Source: CAZJDM01 sp964544765
Lineage (GTDB): Bacteria; Bdellovibrionota_B; Oligoflexia; CAYFLR01
Length of the DNA: 7,435 bases
Reading direction: 5' to 3'
Assembly (NCBI GenBank): GCA_964544765.1
Contig: CAZJDM010000200.1
Location: 1 to 7,435 of the forward strand
Shown piece by piece: positions 1 through 6,814 of this stretch; position 1 is the stretch's first letter; each line of letters starts with the position of its first letter. The notes under the pieces are model-generated. The model searched no databases and was not told the DNA's origin. It saw only the letters and a list, made by a program, of their open reading frames with translations. Position numbers and translations under genes: made by a program.

Positions 1-1019
1 ATAAAAACATATGGCAGTTTACCTATCAATCCGCCCAATTGACTCAATTTAGCTGTTCCTACCGCATAAAGCAAACAGCCCGTACTCATAAAGAGAAGGC
101 CCTTATAAATAATATGAGCATAAGCATGAGCCGATGATCCGTTTAAGGTTAGTGCCGTACCTATACCACAACCAGCAACCATATATCCAACCTGCGAAAC
201 AATATGATAGGACAAAATTCGACGAGCATTATTTTCAACCGTTGCATAAAAAACACCATACAATGCCATAATAGTACCCATCACCGCCAATATCTCAAAA
301 CCGGCAAAAGCTCTAATAAGCACATAAACTGCTGTCTTAGTAGTAAAAGCACTCATAAAAACAGCGCCGGTTATAGTTGCTTCGGGGTAAGAATCAGGAA
401 GCCAAGCATGTAGAGGCACAACCGCTGCATTTACACAAAATCCAATTAAGATCAAATAGTCATAATATTGGGCCTGCTCAGGACTTATGGAGGTAAATTC
501 AAAGGACCCAGTTGCTTTATATCTTAATAAAATACCGGCCAATAAAAACAAGCCGCCTAAAGTATGGAACAAAAAGTATCTAAAACCAGCTTGAACTGAG
601 GTTGGATTTCGGGCCAACCAAACAACAAAGGTAGAGGCAACACTCATCAATTCCCAGAATATAAACAAAGTGATATAATCGCCGGCAAAGACACATCCAA
701 AACCTCCCGCTACATATAAAGCAGCAGCAATATGTTTCCCTTTATCTTTAACGTGCCAAGCATATATAAAACCTATTAGAGCCTGAATAGCAAAGACATG
801 AGCAAATAAAATCGATAAAGAATCTACCCGACCCATTGTTAAATATTCACCCAAATAGTTAAATTGAGAATAAGTTCCACCTTTCATTAATATCACGCTT
901 ACAATCGCCAGAATGCCGCTTATAGGCAGTATATATCTCCACGATTGTCCCCTCCATACCAGCAAGAGCAAAACTAGAGCAAAAAACCATATAGAGGGAT
1001 GTAAAAAATCAAGTGCCAT
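1..1019 (-). CDS. Antiporter-like proton-translocating membrane subunit (MrpD/NuoM superfamily), 3' end outside window
   Basis: This is the first 339 residues of a polytopic membrane protein that stays open to the left edge; family members run to roughly 480-520 residues, so about a third is missing. The ATG is at 1019, preceded by GAGAGG with a 5-nt spacer. By family knowledge it is a distal ion-pumping module of complex I or a Mrp-type complex. Visible signatures are the TM5 glutamate in FIFWELMSV (E123), the motif VPLHAWLPDSYPEATITG (about 201-218), the TM8 lysine in FTTKTAVY (K228), and a lysine in HIIYKGLLFMSTG (K306) that aligns with NuoL K342. The TM7 lysine found just before the PLHxWLP motif in NuoL/M/N is Asn197 here (VNAAVVPLH). 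It is the most downstream gene of the visible operon and clearly differs from the 490-residue paralogue upstream. Assignment to the proton-conducting transporter family is secure; the exact subunit name (NuoL, M or N equivalent) is not. Confidence 0.93.
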   Translation of the reverse strand, partial: MALDFLHPSIWFFALVLLLLVWRGQSWRYILPISGILAIVSVILMKGGTYSQFNYLGEYLTMGRVDSLSILFAHVFAIQALIGFIYAWHVKDKGKHIAAALYVAGGFGCVFAGDYITLFIFWELMSVASTFVVWLARNPTSVQAGFRYFLFHTLGGLFLLAGILLRYKATGSFEFTSISPEQAQYYDYLILIGFCVNAAVVPLHAWLPDSYPEATITGAVFMSAFTTKTAVYVLIRAFAGFEILAVMGTIMALYGVFYATVENNARRILSYHIVSQVGYMVAGCGIGTALTLNGSSAHAYAHIIYKGLLFMSTGCLLYAVGTAKLSQLGGLIGKLPYVF

Positions 1020-1024
1020 AAAAG

Positions 1025-1030
1025 CCTCTC
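1025..1030 (-). promoter_or_regulatory. Ribosome binding site of the second antiporter-like gene
   Basis: On the minus strand GAGAGG lies 5 nt before the ATG at 1019, inside the only real intergenic gap of the window (1020-1066, 47 bp). It supports the chosen start and shows that this gene is initiated independently, unlike the overlapping genes upstream. I see no promoter or terminator hairpin in the gap. Confidence 0.6.
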
Positions 1031-1066
1031 AAATCCCTTAAAAACTTAAAATTGGTGTCAAAATTA

Positions 1067-1330
1067 TCAATCATCATAATAATCCTCATGTTTACCCAGA
1101 ATTGTATGAGCAGCGCCTTTGGCCCCTTTAGCCAGTATAATCGCTGCTACCGCACCAAATACAGCCCAAAATCCTGGAATTTTTTCTAAACTGAAATGAG
1201 GATGATGAGTATAAATTACCAGATTTAAACCCACCAAAACTATTAAGGCTCCATAAAAAAACTTTTTCCAAAAAGGTGTATTATGCCTTTGTTCTTCTAA
1301 ATAATTTCCTAAAATTTTTCGTAGATCCAT
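1067..1330 (-). CDS. Small two-helix membrane protein between antiporter-like subunits
   Basis: An 87-residue protein of no named family that I can state with certainty. It has a basic, polar N-terminus (1-23), a hydrophobic helix at about 24-41, a short loop HHPHF (42-46), the sequence IPGFW (51-55), a second helix at about 53-69, and an acidic C-terminus ending in HEDYYDD. Its ATG shares one base with the stop codon of the 490-residue antiporter-like gene (TAATG), so it is probably translationally coupled to it, and it is followed after 47 bp by a second antiporter-like gene. From memory, small proteins with an HPHF...IPGF...EDYYD pattern occur at this place in similar operons of anaerobic bacteria, which would make it a conserved accessory subunit of the complex; I could not check this. 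Its position and membrane nature suggest an assembly or structural role in the pump arm. There is no catalytic motif. Confidence 0.85.
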   Translation of the reverse strand: MDLRKILGNYLEEQRHNTPFWKKFFYGALIVLVGLNLVIYTHHPHFSLEKIPGFWAVFGAVAAIILAKGAKGAAHTILGKHEDYYDD

Positions 1331-2802
1331 TAAAACCCCCCAAATATTTTTACTAAACCATAGAATATTTGAGGATATATCCCCAGAGCTACACTTATAA
1401 CCGCTGTTAAAAATAATGGTATAACCATTGACAACGGAGCTTCATGATAATCTTCAAGATTAATATCACTAGCTGGTTTTCCAAAGAAACCATTGTAAAC
1501 TATCGGAACAAAATAAACTGCGTTAAGCAAAGTACTTGCCAGCAATGCACATAATAATACCACCTGTCCTATTTCCATGGCTCCATTAACTAAATACCAT
1601 TTGGAAACAAAACCACTTACCGGAGGAACCCCAATCATACTTAAAGAAGCTAAACCAAAGGCCGCAAAGGTCCACGGCATTCTACGACCCATTCCCGAAA
1701 GCATGTCGATCCTTTTTATATGAGTCGCTACATATATAGCTCCAGCTGCAAAAAAGAGTGTTATTTTAGCAAAAGCATGATGGGGCATATGTAATAATCC
1801 CCCTGATACCGCTTTTGGACTAAGCATGGCTACCCCAATTACAATATAAGAAAGTTGACTGATAGTAGAATAAGCTAACCTGGCTTTTAAATCCAACTTG
1901 GTAAGAGCTATAACCGAAGCTATAACTATTGTAAAGGCTGCAATATAAGCCGTTGGCAGATCCAAACCCAATCTCCCCATAGTTTCCAAACCAAAACAAG
2001 ACAGGATTATTCGCGACACCGCAAATACTCCAGCTTTAACAACCGCTACCGCATGTAATAAAGCCGAAACAGGGGTAGGTGCGACCATTGCCGATGGAAG
2101 CCAGTTATGAAAGGGTATAATGGCTGCCTTAGCCAAACCAGCAATAAACAAAACATAAGTAATGGTAACAGCTAGGGGATCAGCATCTAAAGGGAAAATA
2201 CCATCTTGGATATTGCTCAAATTAAGATCAAGAGTACCGCATATTACATATGTCATAACCATTGCCGGCAACAGAAATAACTTGGAAGTTCCCATAAGGT
2301 AAACCAAATATTTCCTTCCACCAGAATAAGCTTCCTGGTCCTGATGATGAGCAACTAAAGGATAAGTGAAAACAGTAATTATTTCGTAAAATAAATAAAG
2401 AGTGAAGATATTAGCACTCATGGCTACGCCAAGGGCCCCAAAGATAGCTACCGCAAAACAAAAATAATACCTAGTTTGAGCATGTTCCTTTAAAGAACGC
2501 ATATATCCGATATTATAAAAGGTTGCCAAAATCCATAAAAAGGACGCGATTAAAGCAAATAACAGGGTAAGGCCATCTACAGCTAATTTTAGTTTAATTC
2601 CGGGTATCAAGTTAAAAACAGTACAATGGTAAACATTTCCATCTAAAACCCCAGGAATAAAAGAAGCTACTAACAAAAAAGTTAGAAGAGATGCCACCAA
2701 ACTCATGCCTTCTCTTTTGTTGGGATCTTTACGAAAGATATAAATACCCCAAGGAGCAATTCCGGTAATAATAATTGGCCATAAAAGACGATATGTTTCC
2801 AT
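1330..2802 (-). CDS. Antiporter-like proton-translocating subunit (MrpD/NuoM/NuoL-like), complete
   Basis: A complete 490-residue polytopic membrane protein with the full set of proton-transfer residues of the complex I/Mrp antiporter superfamily: the TM5 glutamate in LYLFYEIITV (E140), the TM7 lysine in GLAKAAIIPFHNWLP (K225), the TM8 lysine in HAVAVVKAGVF (K256) after APTPVSALLHA, the middle lysine in HAFAKITLFF (K346), and the TM12 lysine in PPVSGFVSKWYL (K401). In complex I such subunits couple quinone reduction to proton translocation; in Mrp antiporters they exchange cations and protons. The start at 2802 lies one base after the nuoK stop, with AAGGA placed 4 nt upstream inside the end of nuoK. 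The length matches NuoM/MrpD; I see no NuoL-like C-terminal lateral-helix extension. It sits where nuoL/M/N normally follow nuoK. Which of the three it replaces cannot be told from the sequence alone. Confidence 0.95.
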   Translation of the reverse strand: METYRLLWPIIITGIAPWGIYIFRKDPNKREGMSLVASLLTFLLVASFIPGVLDGNVYHCTVFNLIPGIKLKLAVDGLTLLFALIASFLWILATFYNIGYMRSLKEHAQTRYYFCFAVAIFGALGVAMSANIFTLYLFYEIITVFTYPLVAHHQDQEAYSGGRKYLVYLMGTSKLFLLPAMVMTYVICGTLDLNLSNIQDGIFPLDADPLAVTITYVLFIAGLAKAAIIPFHNWLPSAMVAPTPVSALLHAVAVVKAGVFAVSRIILSCFGLETMGRLGLDLPTAYIAAFTIVIASVIALTKLDLKARLAYSTISQLSYIVIGVAMLSPKAVSGGLLHMPHHAFAKITLFFAAGAIYVATHIKRIDMLSGMGRRMPWTFAAFGLASLSMIGVPPVSGFVSKWYLVNGAMEIGQVVLLCALLASTLLNAVYFVPIVYNGFFGKPASDINLEDYHEAPLSMVIPLFLTAVISVALGIYPQIFYGLVKIFGGF

Positions 2803-2803
2803 G

Positions 2804-3112
2804 CTATCCTTTTAACAAGTTTAATTGATCTCCCTCAATACTATTCACGCGTTTGGAAACTACAATAATGATCGCCAGAATTATTGTGGTCTCTGCCGCC
2901 GCCAATCCCATCACCAAAAGAGTTGCCAACTGACCAAGAACAGAATCCGCATTAGTAAGTTGGGTATTTACAATAATAGAAAGTCCCGCTCCATTAAGCA
3001 GTAATTCTACACTTATTAATATTCCCACTAATGTTTGCCTATAAATCAGTCCAAACATACCTAGTCCTAAAAGTATTAGTGAGGCCAGTTGGAACATAAT
3101 AAGATCTGTCAT
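2804..3112 (-). CDS. nuoK: NADH-quinone oxidoreductase subunit K
   Basis: A 102-residue protein with three transmembrane helices (about 5-25, 29-50 and 61-86), the usual length of NuoK/ND4L. It is homologous to MrpC and sits in the membrane arm beside NuoJ and the first antiporter-like subunit. Both conserved membrane glutamates needed for proton transfer are present: E36 in SVELLLNGAGL and E74 in GLAAAETTIILAI (E36 and E72 in E. coli). The ATG at 3112 overlaps the nuoJ stop in an ATGA junction, which fixes the start and suggests translational coupling. The stop is one base before the downstream antiporter-like gene. Confidence 0.97.
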   Translation of the reverse strand: MTDLIMFQLASLILLGLGMFGLIYRQTLVGILISVELLLNGAGLSIIVNTQLTNADSVLGQLATLLVMGLAAAETTIILAIIIVVSKRVNSIEGDQLNLLKG

Positions 3113-3615
3113 TTACTTTTCTCCTCAAAAGCCAGAACTACCGCCCCAGCCATGGCAACAAACAAAACCACCGAAATAAGTTCAAAAGCTAATCCATATC
3201 GACCTAATAACGCCCCCCCCAACTCAACTACCTCGATCTTTCTGGGAAGAATATTAGTTGGTTTTATTTTCATTACCCCGGCAACTACAACAAAAACCGT
3301 TGGAACCAAACCCATCAACACTGCTAATAAGATCTTACCCCAATTTTTTCTCTTTTGTTCCTCACTACCCGCCGGTGGTTTAGCTAACATAATTGCAAAA
3401 AAGATCAGGATACTAATGGCTCCGACATAAATTAAAATCTGCATAAATGCGACAAATGGAGTATTAATTAGAAAATACATTCCCGCTACTCCAAACATCA
3501 CCGATACTAAACCCACAAAAGCCCTTACCAAACTTTGACTAAGAACAGCTAATAAACCACCGCCAATAATGATTCCCAGGTATAAAAAATAGAAAACGTT
3601 ATTGACGATTTCCAC
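3109..3615 (-). CDS. nuoJ: NADH-quinone oxidoreductase subunit J
   Basis: A 168-residue membrane protein of the NuoJ/ND6 family with five predicted helices (about 9-27, 30-49, 54-77, 94-114 and 141-163). The conserved third helix reads QILIYVGAISIL, with Y63 corresponding to the tyrosine of the pi-bulge region that takes part in coupling quinone chemistry to proton movement. The C-terminal helix region LGRYGLAFELISVVLF is also typical. The start is GTG at 3615, sharing one base with the nuoI stop (TAGTG), with GGAG about 7 nt upstream inside the end of nuoI. The 3' end overlaps nuoK by 4 bp. A run of eight G (3213-3220 on the plus strand as C) encodes part of the loop before the last helix. 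Confidence 0.96.
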   Translation of the reverse strand: MEIVNNVFYFLYLGIIIGGGLLAVLSQSLVRAFVGLVSVMFGVAGMYFLINTPFVAFMQILIYVGAISILIFFAIMLAKPPAGSEEQKRKNWGKILLAVLMGLVPTVFVVVAGVMKIKPTNILPRKIEVVELGGALLGRYGLAFELISVVLFVAMAGAVVLAFEEKSK

Positions 3616-4175
3616 TATGAATACTCCTTTTTAAGTCGTGCTATTAAATCCATTATAAGTTCTTCTCGATTGGTTGTTGCTAAATACACATTATTAGAAA
3701 ATACAATTGCGTCAGCCGGACAGACATCTATACATTGTCCACATAAACTACATTTAGTAAAATCAAGAGTGAATAAAGAAGGAACTCTTTTTACTTTCCG
3801 AGGCGGCATACGATGTTTTACTTTGGGCACTAATCGATCTCCCACTAATTCAACTGGTGCGTCTGATGTTTTGGATTCAACCTTATCTACACTAGTCTCA
3901 TCTATATAAGAAGGATTTTCCTGGGCAATAACTTCAATACAATCTGAAGGACACGCTCTAGCACAAGCTTGACAAGCAATGCATCTAGGGATACTAGAAT
4001 CATCGTCACTAGGTGTTAACTCTATATGTCCATGAAAGGTATTAACATTAGAGATTTCTTTATAAGGATAAATGGTGGTAATTTGAGGTTTTAAAAAATT
4101 TTTTCCGGTAATAAAAAGCCCGGATAATAAACTCCAAATACAAGTAGCAGCTTCTTTTAACGGTTCTATTCTCAC
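3615..4175 (-). CDS. nuoI: NADH-quinone oxidoreductase subunit I (2x[4Fe-4S] ferredoxin-like)
   Basis: A 186-residue peripheral-arm subunit that carries electrons through clusters N6a and N6b towards N2 in NuoB. Two ferredoxin motifs are visible: CIACQACARACP (C65, C68, C71, C75) and CSLCGQCIDVCP (C142, C145, C148, C152). The N-terminus (IEPLKEAATCIWSLL, then a basic segment KPQITTIYP) matches the amphipathic lead of the family that docks onto NuoH. I chose GTG at 4175 because it forms a GTGA overlap with the nuoH stop, has GGTGAAG just upstream, and gives the normal N-terminus. The open frame continues to a TTG at 4238, but that would overlap nuoH by 67 bp and add 21 unrelated residues. The two cysteine motifs are separated by about 66 residues, against about 28 in E. 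coli NuoI, so there is an insertion of nearly 40 residues rich in charged residues and proline. Confidence 0.96.
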   Translation of the reverse strand: MRIEPLKEAATCIWSLLSGLFITGKNFLKPQITTIYPYKEISNVNTFHGHIELTPSDDDSSIPRCIACQACARACPSDCIEVIAQENPSYIDETSVDKVESKTSDAPVELVGDRLVPKVKHRMPPRKVKRVPSLFTLDFTKCSLCGQCIDVCPADAIVFSNNVYLATTNREELIMDLIARLKKEYS

Positions 4176-5140
4176 ATCTTCACCAAAATTATGGTTACAA
4201 TCAAGTCGATTAAAGCCAAGGGAGTCAACCATTTCCAACTTAAATTTAGAAGTTGGTCAAATCTTACCCTAGGAAAGGTCCATCGAAACCACATCATGAT
4301 TATTAATAGTAAATACATTTTAGGCAGGAACCACCACCAGCCATCTGCAATAGGACCTTGGCTTCCTCCTAAAAATAATACTGCCCCTACACTGCACACA
4401 ATCATCATATTGGCGTACTCAGCCAGAAAAAACAGCCCAAAGGTCATACCAGAATATTCGGTGTGGAATCCTCCCGTTAATTCACTCTCAGCTTCAGGTA
4501 AATCAAATGGATTTCTGTTGGTTTCGGCAACAGCACAAATAAAAAATATTAAAAAAGCCAGAGGATTATATAGCCAGTTCCATTGCCACGGCCAATCTCC
4601 CTGATGATTTGCTATCTCACTTAATTTCAAGGAACCGCTAACAGCCGCTACTGCCATCACGACAATTAAAAGAGGAATCTCATAAGCCACTGACTGAGCG
4701 ACACTCCTAGCCGCGCCCAAAAGGCTCCATTTATTATTTGATCCCCATCCAGCCATGCACAAAGCAACAACATTCAAGCTGGAAAAGGCCAGAATCAATA
4801 CTATACCCAAATTAATATCTAAAATAGTAAAACTGCTACTAAATGGAATAGGAATAAAACATACCACAACCGGAGCAAATCCAATAATTGGTGCCAGCCA
4901 AAATAATAATTTATCTCCGGTAGGAGGACATACAATTTGTTTTCCTAAAAGTTTCAATACATCAGCAAAAGGCTGCAAAATACCATGAGGACCAACGTGT
5001 AACGGACCTGGGCGCCTTTGAACATGCCCAGCTATTTTTCGTTCCATGTAAATTAAAACGATAGCATTGAGAACAATAAAAATAAGTAAAATCACCAAAC
5101 CAACTACCATATGTACAAGTGGATGAGACAATATCATCAT
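4172..5140 (-). CDS. nuoH: NADH-quinone oxidoreductase subunit H
   Basis: A 322-residue protein with about eight transmembrane helices, the usual NuoH/ND1 length. With NuoB and NuoD it forms the quinone chamber and the start of the proton pathway. Family signatures are ERKIAGHVQRRPGP (33-46, with HVGPHGILQPFADVLKLL following), GWGSNNKWSLLGAARSVAQ (131-149), AETNRNPFDLPEAESELTGG (205-224) followed by FHTEYSG, and FRWTFPRVRFDQLL (285-298). The acidic residues of the E206/E217/E219 region match the conserved loop facing the quinone site. The first ATG at 5140 overlaps the nuoD stop (ATGA); a second ATG follows immediately and cannot be excluded. The gene directly follows nuoD, where nuoEFG would lie in an E. 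coli-type operon. Confidence 0.98.
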   Translation of the reverse strand: MMILSHPLVHMVVGLVILLIFIVLNAIVLIYMERKIAGHVQRRPGPLHVGPHGILQPFADVLKLLGKQIVCPPTGDKLLFWLAPIIGFAPVVVCFIPIPFSSSFTILDINLGIVLILAFSSLNVVALCMAGWGSNNKWSLLGAARSVAQSVAYEIPLLIVVMAVAAVSGSLKLSEIANHQGDWPWQWNWLYNPLAFLIFFICAVAETNRNPFDLPEAESELTGGFHTEYSGMTFGLFFLAEYANMMIVCSVGAVLFLGGSQGPIADGWWWFLPKMYLLLIIMMWFRWTFPRVRFDQLLNLSWKWLTPLALIDLIVTIILVKM

Positions 5141-6333
5141 CTATCAATCTCCGGTATTACCAAATCTAAACTTCCTAAAATAGCCACAACATCGGCAAGT
5201 AAAACACCTTGCGCCAATTCTCCTAACAAGCTTAAATTGGAGTACCCAGGCGAACGTAGTTTTACTCGATAAGCTTGTTTTCCTCCATTACTATGCACAT
5301 TGATCCCTATTTTTCCTCTTGCTCCTTCCACCGCAAAATATACATCCCCCATAGGAGGCCTAACTTGGCGAGGGACTTTAGACAATCTGTATTTTCCATC
5401 CGGCATGTGATATATTGCTTGTTCAATAATTAATAAACTCTGCTCAATTTCCGCTAAACGAACTAAATATCTAGCCATAGCATCACATTTGTCATTGGCT
5501 GCTATTTCATATTTCAGTTGATTGTAAATAGAATATGGTTCAGCTTTACGAATATCGTATTTCTGACCGCAACCCCTTAAAACAGGTCCTGTAGCGCCAT
5601 ATCTTCGCGCCATATCTAAAGAAATAATGCCTACGCCCTCTAGCCTTTTTCGCAGAATATAATTATCGGTAACTAGGCCCTTATACATGGGTAAACGGCT
5701 TTTCATTCTCTTTATAAAGGCCAAAGCCTTATCTTTAAAACTAGACGTAATATCCTTATTTACTCCTCCAAAATGAAAATAAGAATATGTCAGTCTCGAT
5801 CCTGACAAGCTCTGTAACAAATCTAAAATTTGTTCTCTATCATCAAAGGAATACATAATCGGGGTAAAAGCTCCTAAATCAAGCAAAAACGCCCCCCACC
5901 ATACAAGATGAGAACTAATTCGATTAAGTTCAGCTACTATAACACGGATATATTCTGCCCTTTTGGGAACTTGAATAGCAGCCAATTTTTCAACCGCTCC
6001 TACGTAAGCCCAGTTCCAGGCCATTGCGTCTAAATAATCAACTCGACCCATATTGGGAACATATTGAAGATAGGTTCTATTTTCAGCCATTTTTTCATGC
6101 ATTCGATGAATATAACCTATAACAGGTTCTGCCCTGACAATATATTCACCATCAAGTTCAAGCAGAATGCGCAGCACTCCGTGAGTAGATGGATGCTGTG
6201 GCCCCATATTTAGTATTAAGGTATCCTTTTTTTTCCCTTTTTCAAAATACCGGGAGTAGTAATCGCCTCCCACTATATCGTTATTGTTATTGTTATTTTT
6301 ATTGCTGTTTATACTTACCATTCCTTTATCCAT
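5137..6333 (-). CDS. nuoD: NADH-quinone oxidoreductase subunit D (49-kDa-type, quinone site)
   Basis: A 398-residue peripheral-arm subunit that forms the quinone-reduction site with NuoB. The hallmark NMGPQHPSTHGVLR lies at 42-55, with H51 corresponding to the quinone-head histidine and Y88 in NRTYLQY to the quinone-head tyrosine. The C-terminus VAILGSLDLVIPEIDR is typical. The RxCGxC and DPCxxC nickel ligands of the related [NiFe] hydrogenases are absent, so this is a complex I subunit. The start is uncertain: GTG at 6339, ATG at 6333 (chosen; GGGTGA just upstream, 8-bp overlap with nuoC) and ATG at 6321 are all in frame. All of them lie before a low-complexity asparagine tract (residues 11-18) that is not part of the family core, which begins near residue 38. 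It is separate from nuoC, unlike the nuoCD fusion of enterobacteria. Confidence 0.96.
   Translation of the reverse strand: MDKGMVSINSNKNNNNNNDIVGGDYYSRYFEKGKKKDTLILNMGPQHPSTHGVLRILLELDGEYIVRAEPVIGYIHRMHEKMAENRTYLQYVPNMGRVDYLDAMAWNWAYVGAVEKLAAIQVPKRAEYIRVIVAELNRISSHLVWWGAFLLDLGAFTPIMYSFDDREQILDLLQSLSGSRLTYSYFHFGGVNKDITSSFKDKALAFIKRMKSRLPMYKGLVTDNYILRKRLEGVGIISLDMARRYGATGPVLRGCGQKYDIRKAEPYSIYNQLKYEIAANDKCDAMARYLVRLAEIEQSLLIIEQAIYHMPDGKYRLSKVPRQVRPPMGDVYFAVEGARGKIGINVHSNGGKQAYRVKLRSPGYSNLSLLGELAQGVLLADVVAILGSLDLVIPEIDR
6281..6304 (-). repeat. Hexanucleotide microsatellite in the 5' end of nuoD
   Basis: Four tandem 6-bp units on the plus strand, TTATTG TTATTG TTATTT TTATTG, with one mismatch in the third. 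On the coding strand they give AAT/AAC codons and one AAA, so the protein carries NKNNNNNN. Because the unit is a multiple of three, gain or loss of copies would change the length of the tract without breaking the reading frame. Confidence 0.85.
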
Positions 6334-6814
6334 GTTCACCCAATACCGAACTTACCTGTTGCTCCAAAGGTAAAATTTTATTGATTGAACACCTAGTATT
6401 ATCGTCCTTAAGCAAAGGTCTTAATTTCATATCATCCGGCAAAAGTAAGGGTTTTAAACCTGGATGATTTACAAATTTTATACCAAAGAAATCATGACAC
6501 TCCCTCTCATGCCAATCCGCACCAGAATATATTGAATATATAGATGGGATGTGGGGCTGATCATGAGATATTAATACTCTCAAAGTTATCCGACCTTCAA
6601 TTTCCCAATGAGCAAAATGATAAATTACTTGAAATCCTTCGCTTACATCAATTGCGGAGATATCTTCTAAAAAATATTTATTATCCATTAGCTTCTTTAC
6701 TATTCTTAATAAATTAACCTTGCCTAGCTGAACAGCTAAATTCTGGCCCCTGGTTTCCATATTACTAACCGTAACAGCAATACATATTGAACTATCGAGC
6801 CAATTGGGAATCAT
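6326..6814 (-). CDS. nuoC: NADH-quinone oxidoreductase subunit C (30-kDa type)
   Basis: A 162-residue soluble subunit that scaffolds the quinone module together with NuoD and NuoB and has no cofactor of its own. The family signature runs from about 86: PHIPSIYSIYSGADWHERE (87-105), then CHDFFGIKFVNHP and LKPLLLPDD (120-128), corresponding to the conserved AxWxERExxDxFGIxFxxHPxLxxLLLPDD pattern. The N-terminal part is variable, as usual. The ATG at 6814 overlaps the nuoB stop (ATGA) and is preceded by a very strong ribosome binding site. The length is at the short end for stand-alone NuoC. Confidence 0.95.
   Translation of the reverse strand: MIPNWLDSSICIAVTVSNMETRGQNLAVQLGKVNLLRIVKKLMDNKYFLEDISAIDVSEGFQVIYHFAHWEIEGRITLRVLISHDQPHIPSIYSIYSGADWHERECHDFFGIKFVNHPGLKPLLLPDDMKLRPLLKDDNTRCSINKILPLEQQVSSVLGEHG

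Noticed and set aside
1020..1066. Possible terminator, promoter or small RNA in the 47-bp gap
   Set aside because: The stretch is AT-rich with no convincing hairpin or promoter pair; only a Shine-Dalgarno can be supported.
1..2802. A stand-alone Mrp Na+/H+ antiporter operon adjoining nuo
   Set aside because: The antiporter-like genes follow nuoK without a break and no mrpB, mrpE, mrpF or mrpG-like gene is visible, so they are better read as the pump subunits of this complex I.
3089..3430. Open frame of 113 codons on the plus strand
   Set aside because: It lies wholly antisense to nuoJ and the start of nuoK, its translation is low-complexity and Lys/Thr/Pro rich, and it resembles no family I know. 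It is a shadow of the real genes.
4176..4238. Longer nuoI starting at TTG 4238
   Set aside because: It would overlap nuoH by 67 bp and add 21 residues with no match to the family; the GTG overlapping the nuoH stop is better placed.
4191..4604. Open frame of 137 codons on the plus strand
   Set aside because: It is antisense to nuoH, whose conserved motifs are unmistakable on the other strand; the plus-strand translation shows no domain pattern or ribosome binding site.
5137..6333. Possible [NiFe]-hydrogenase large subunit (energy-converting hydrogenase such as Ech or Mbh)
   Set aside because: NuoD is related to that family and MrpD-like subunits are common to both, but neither pair of nickel-binding cysteines is present, and the quinone-site histidine and tyrosine are conserved.
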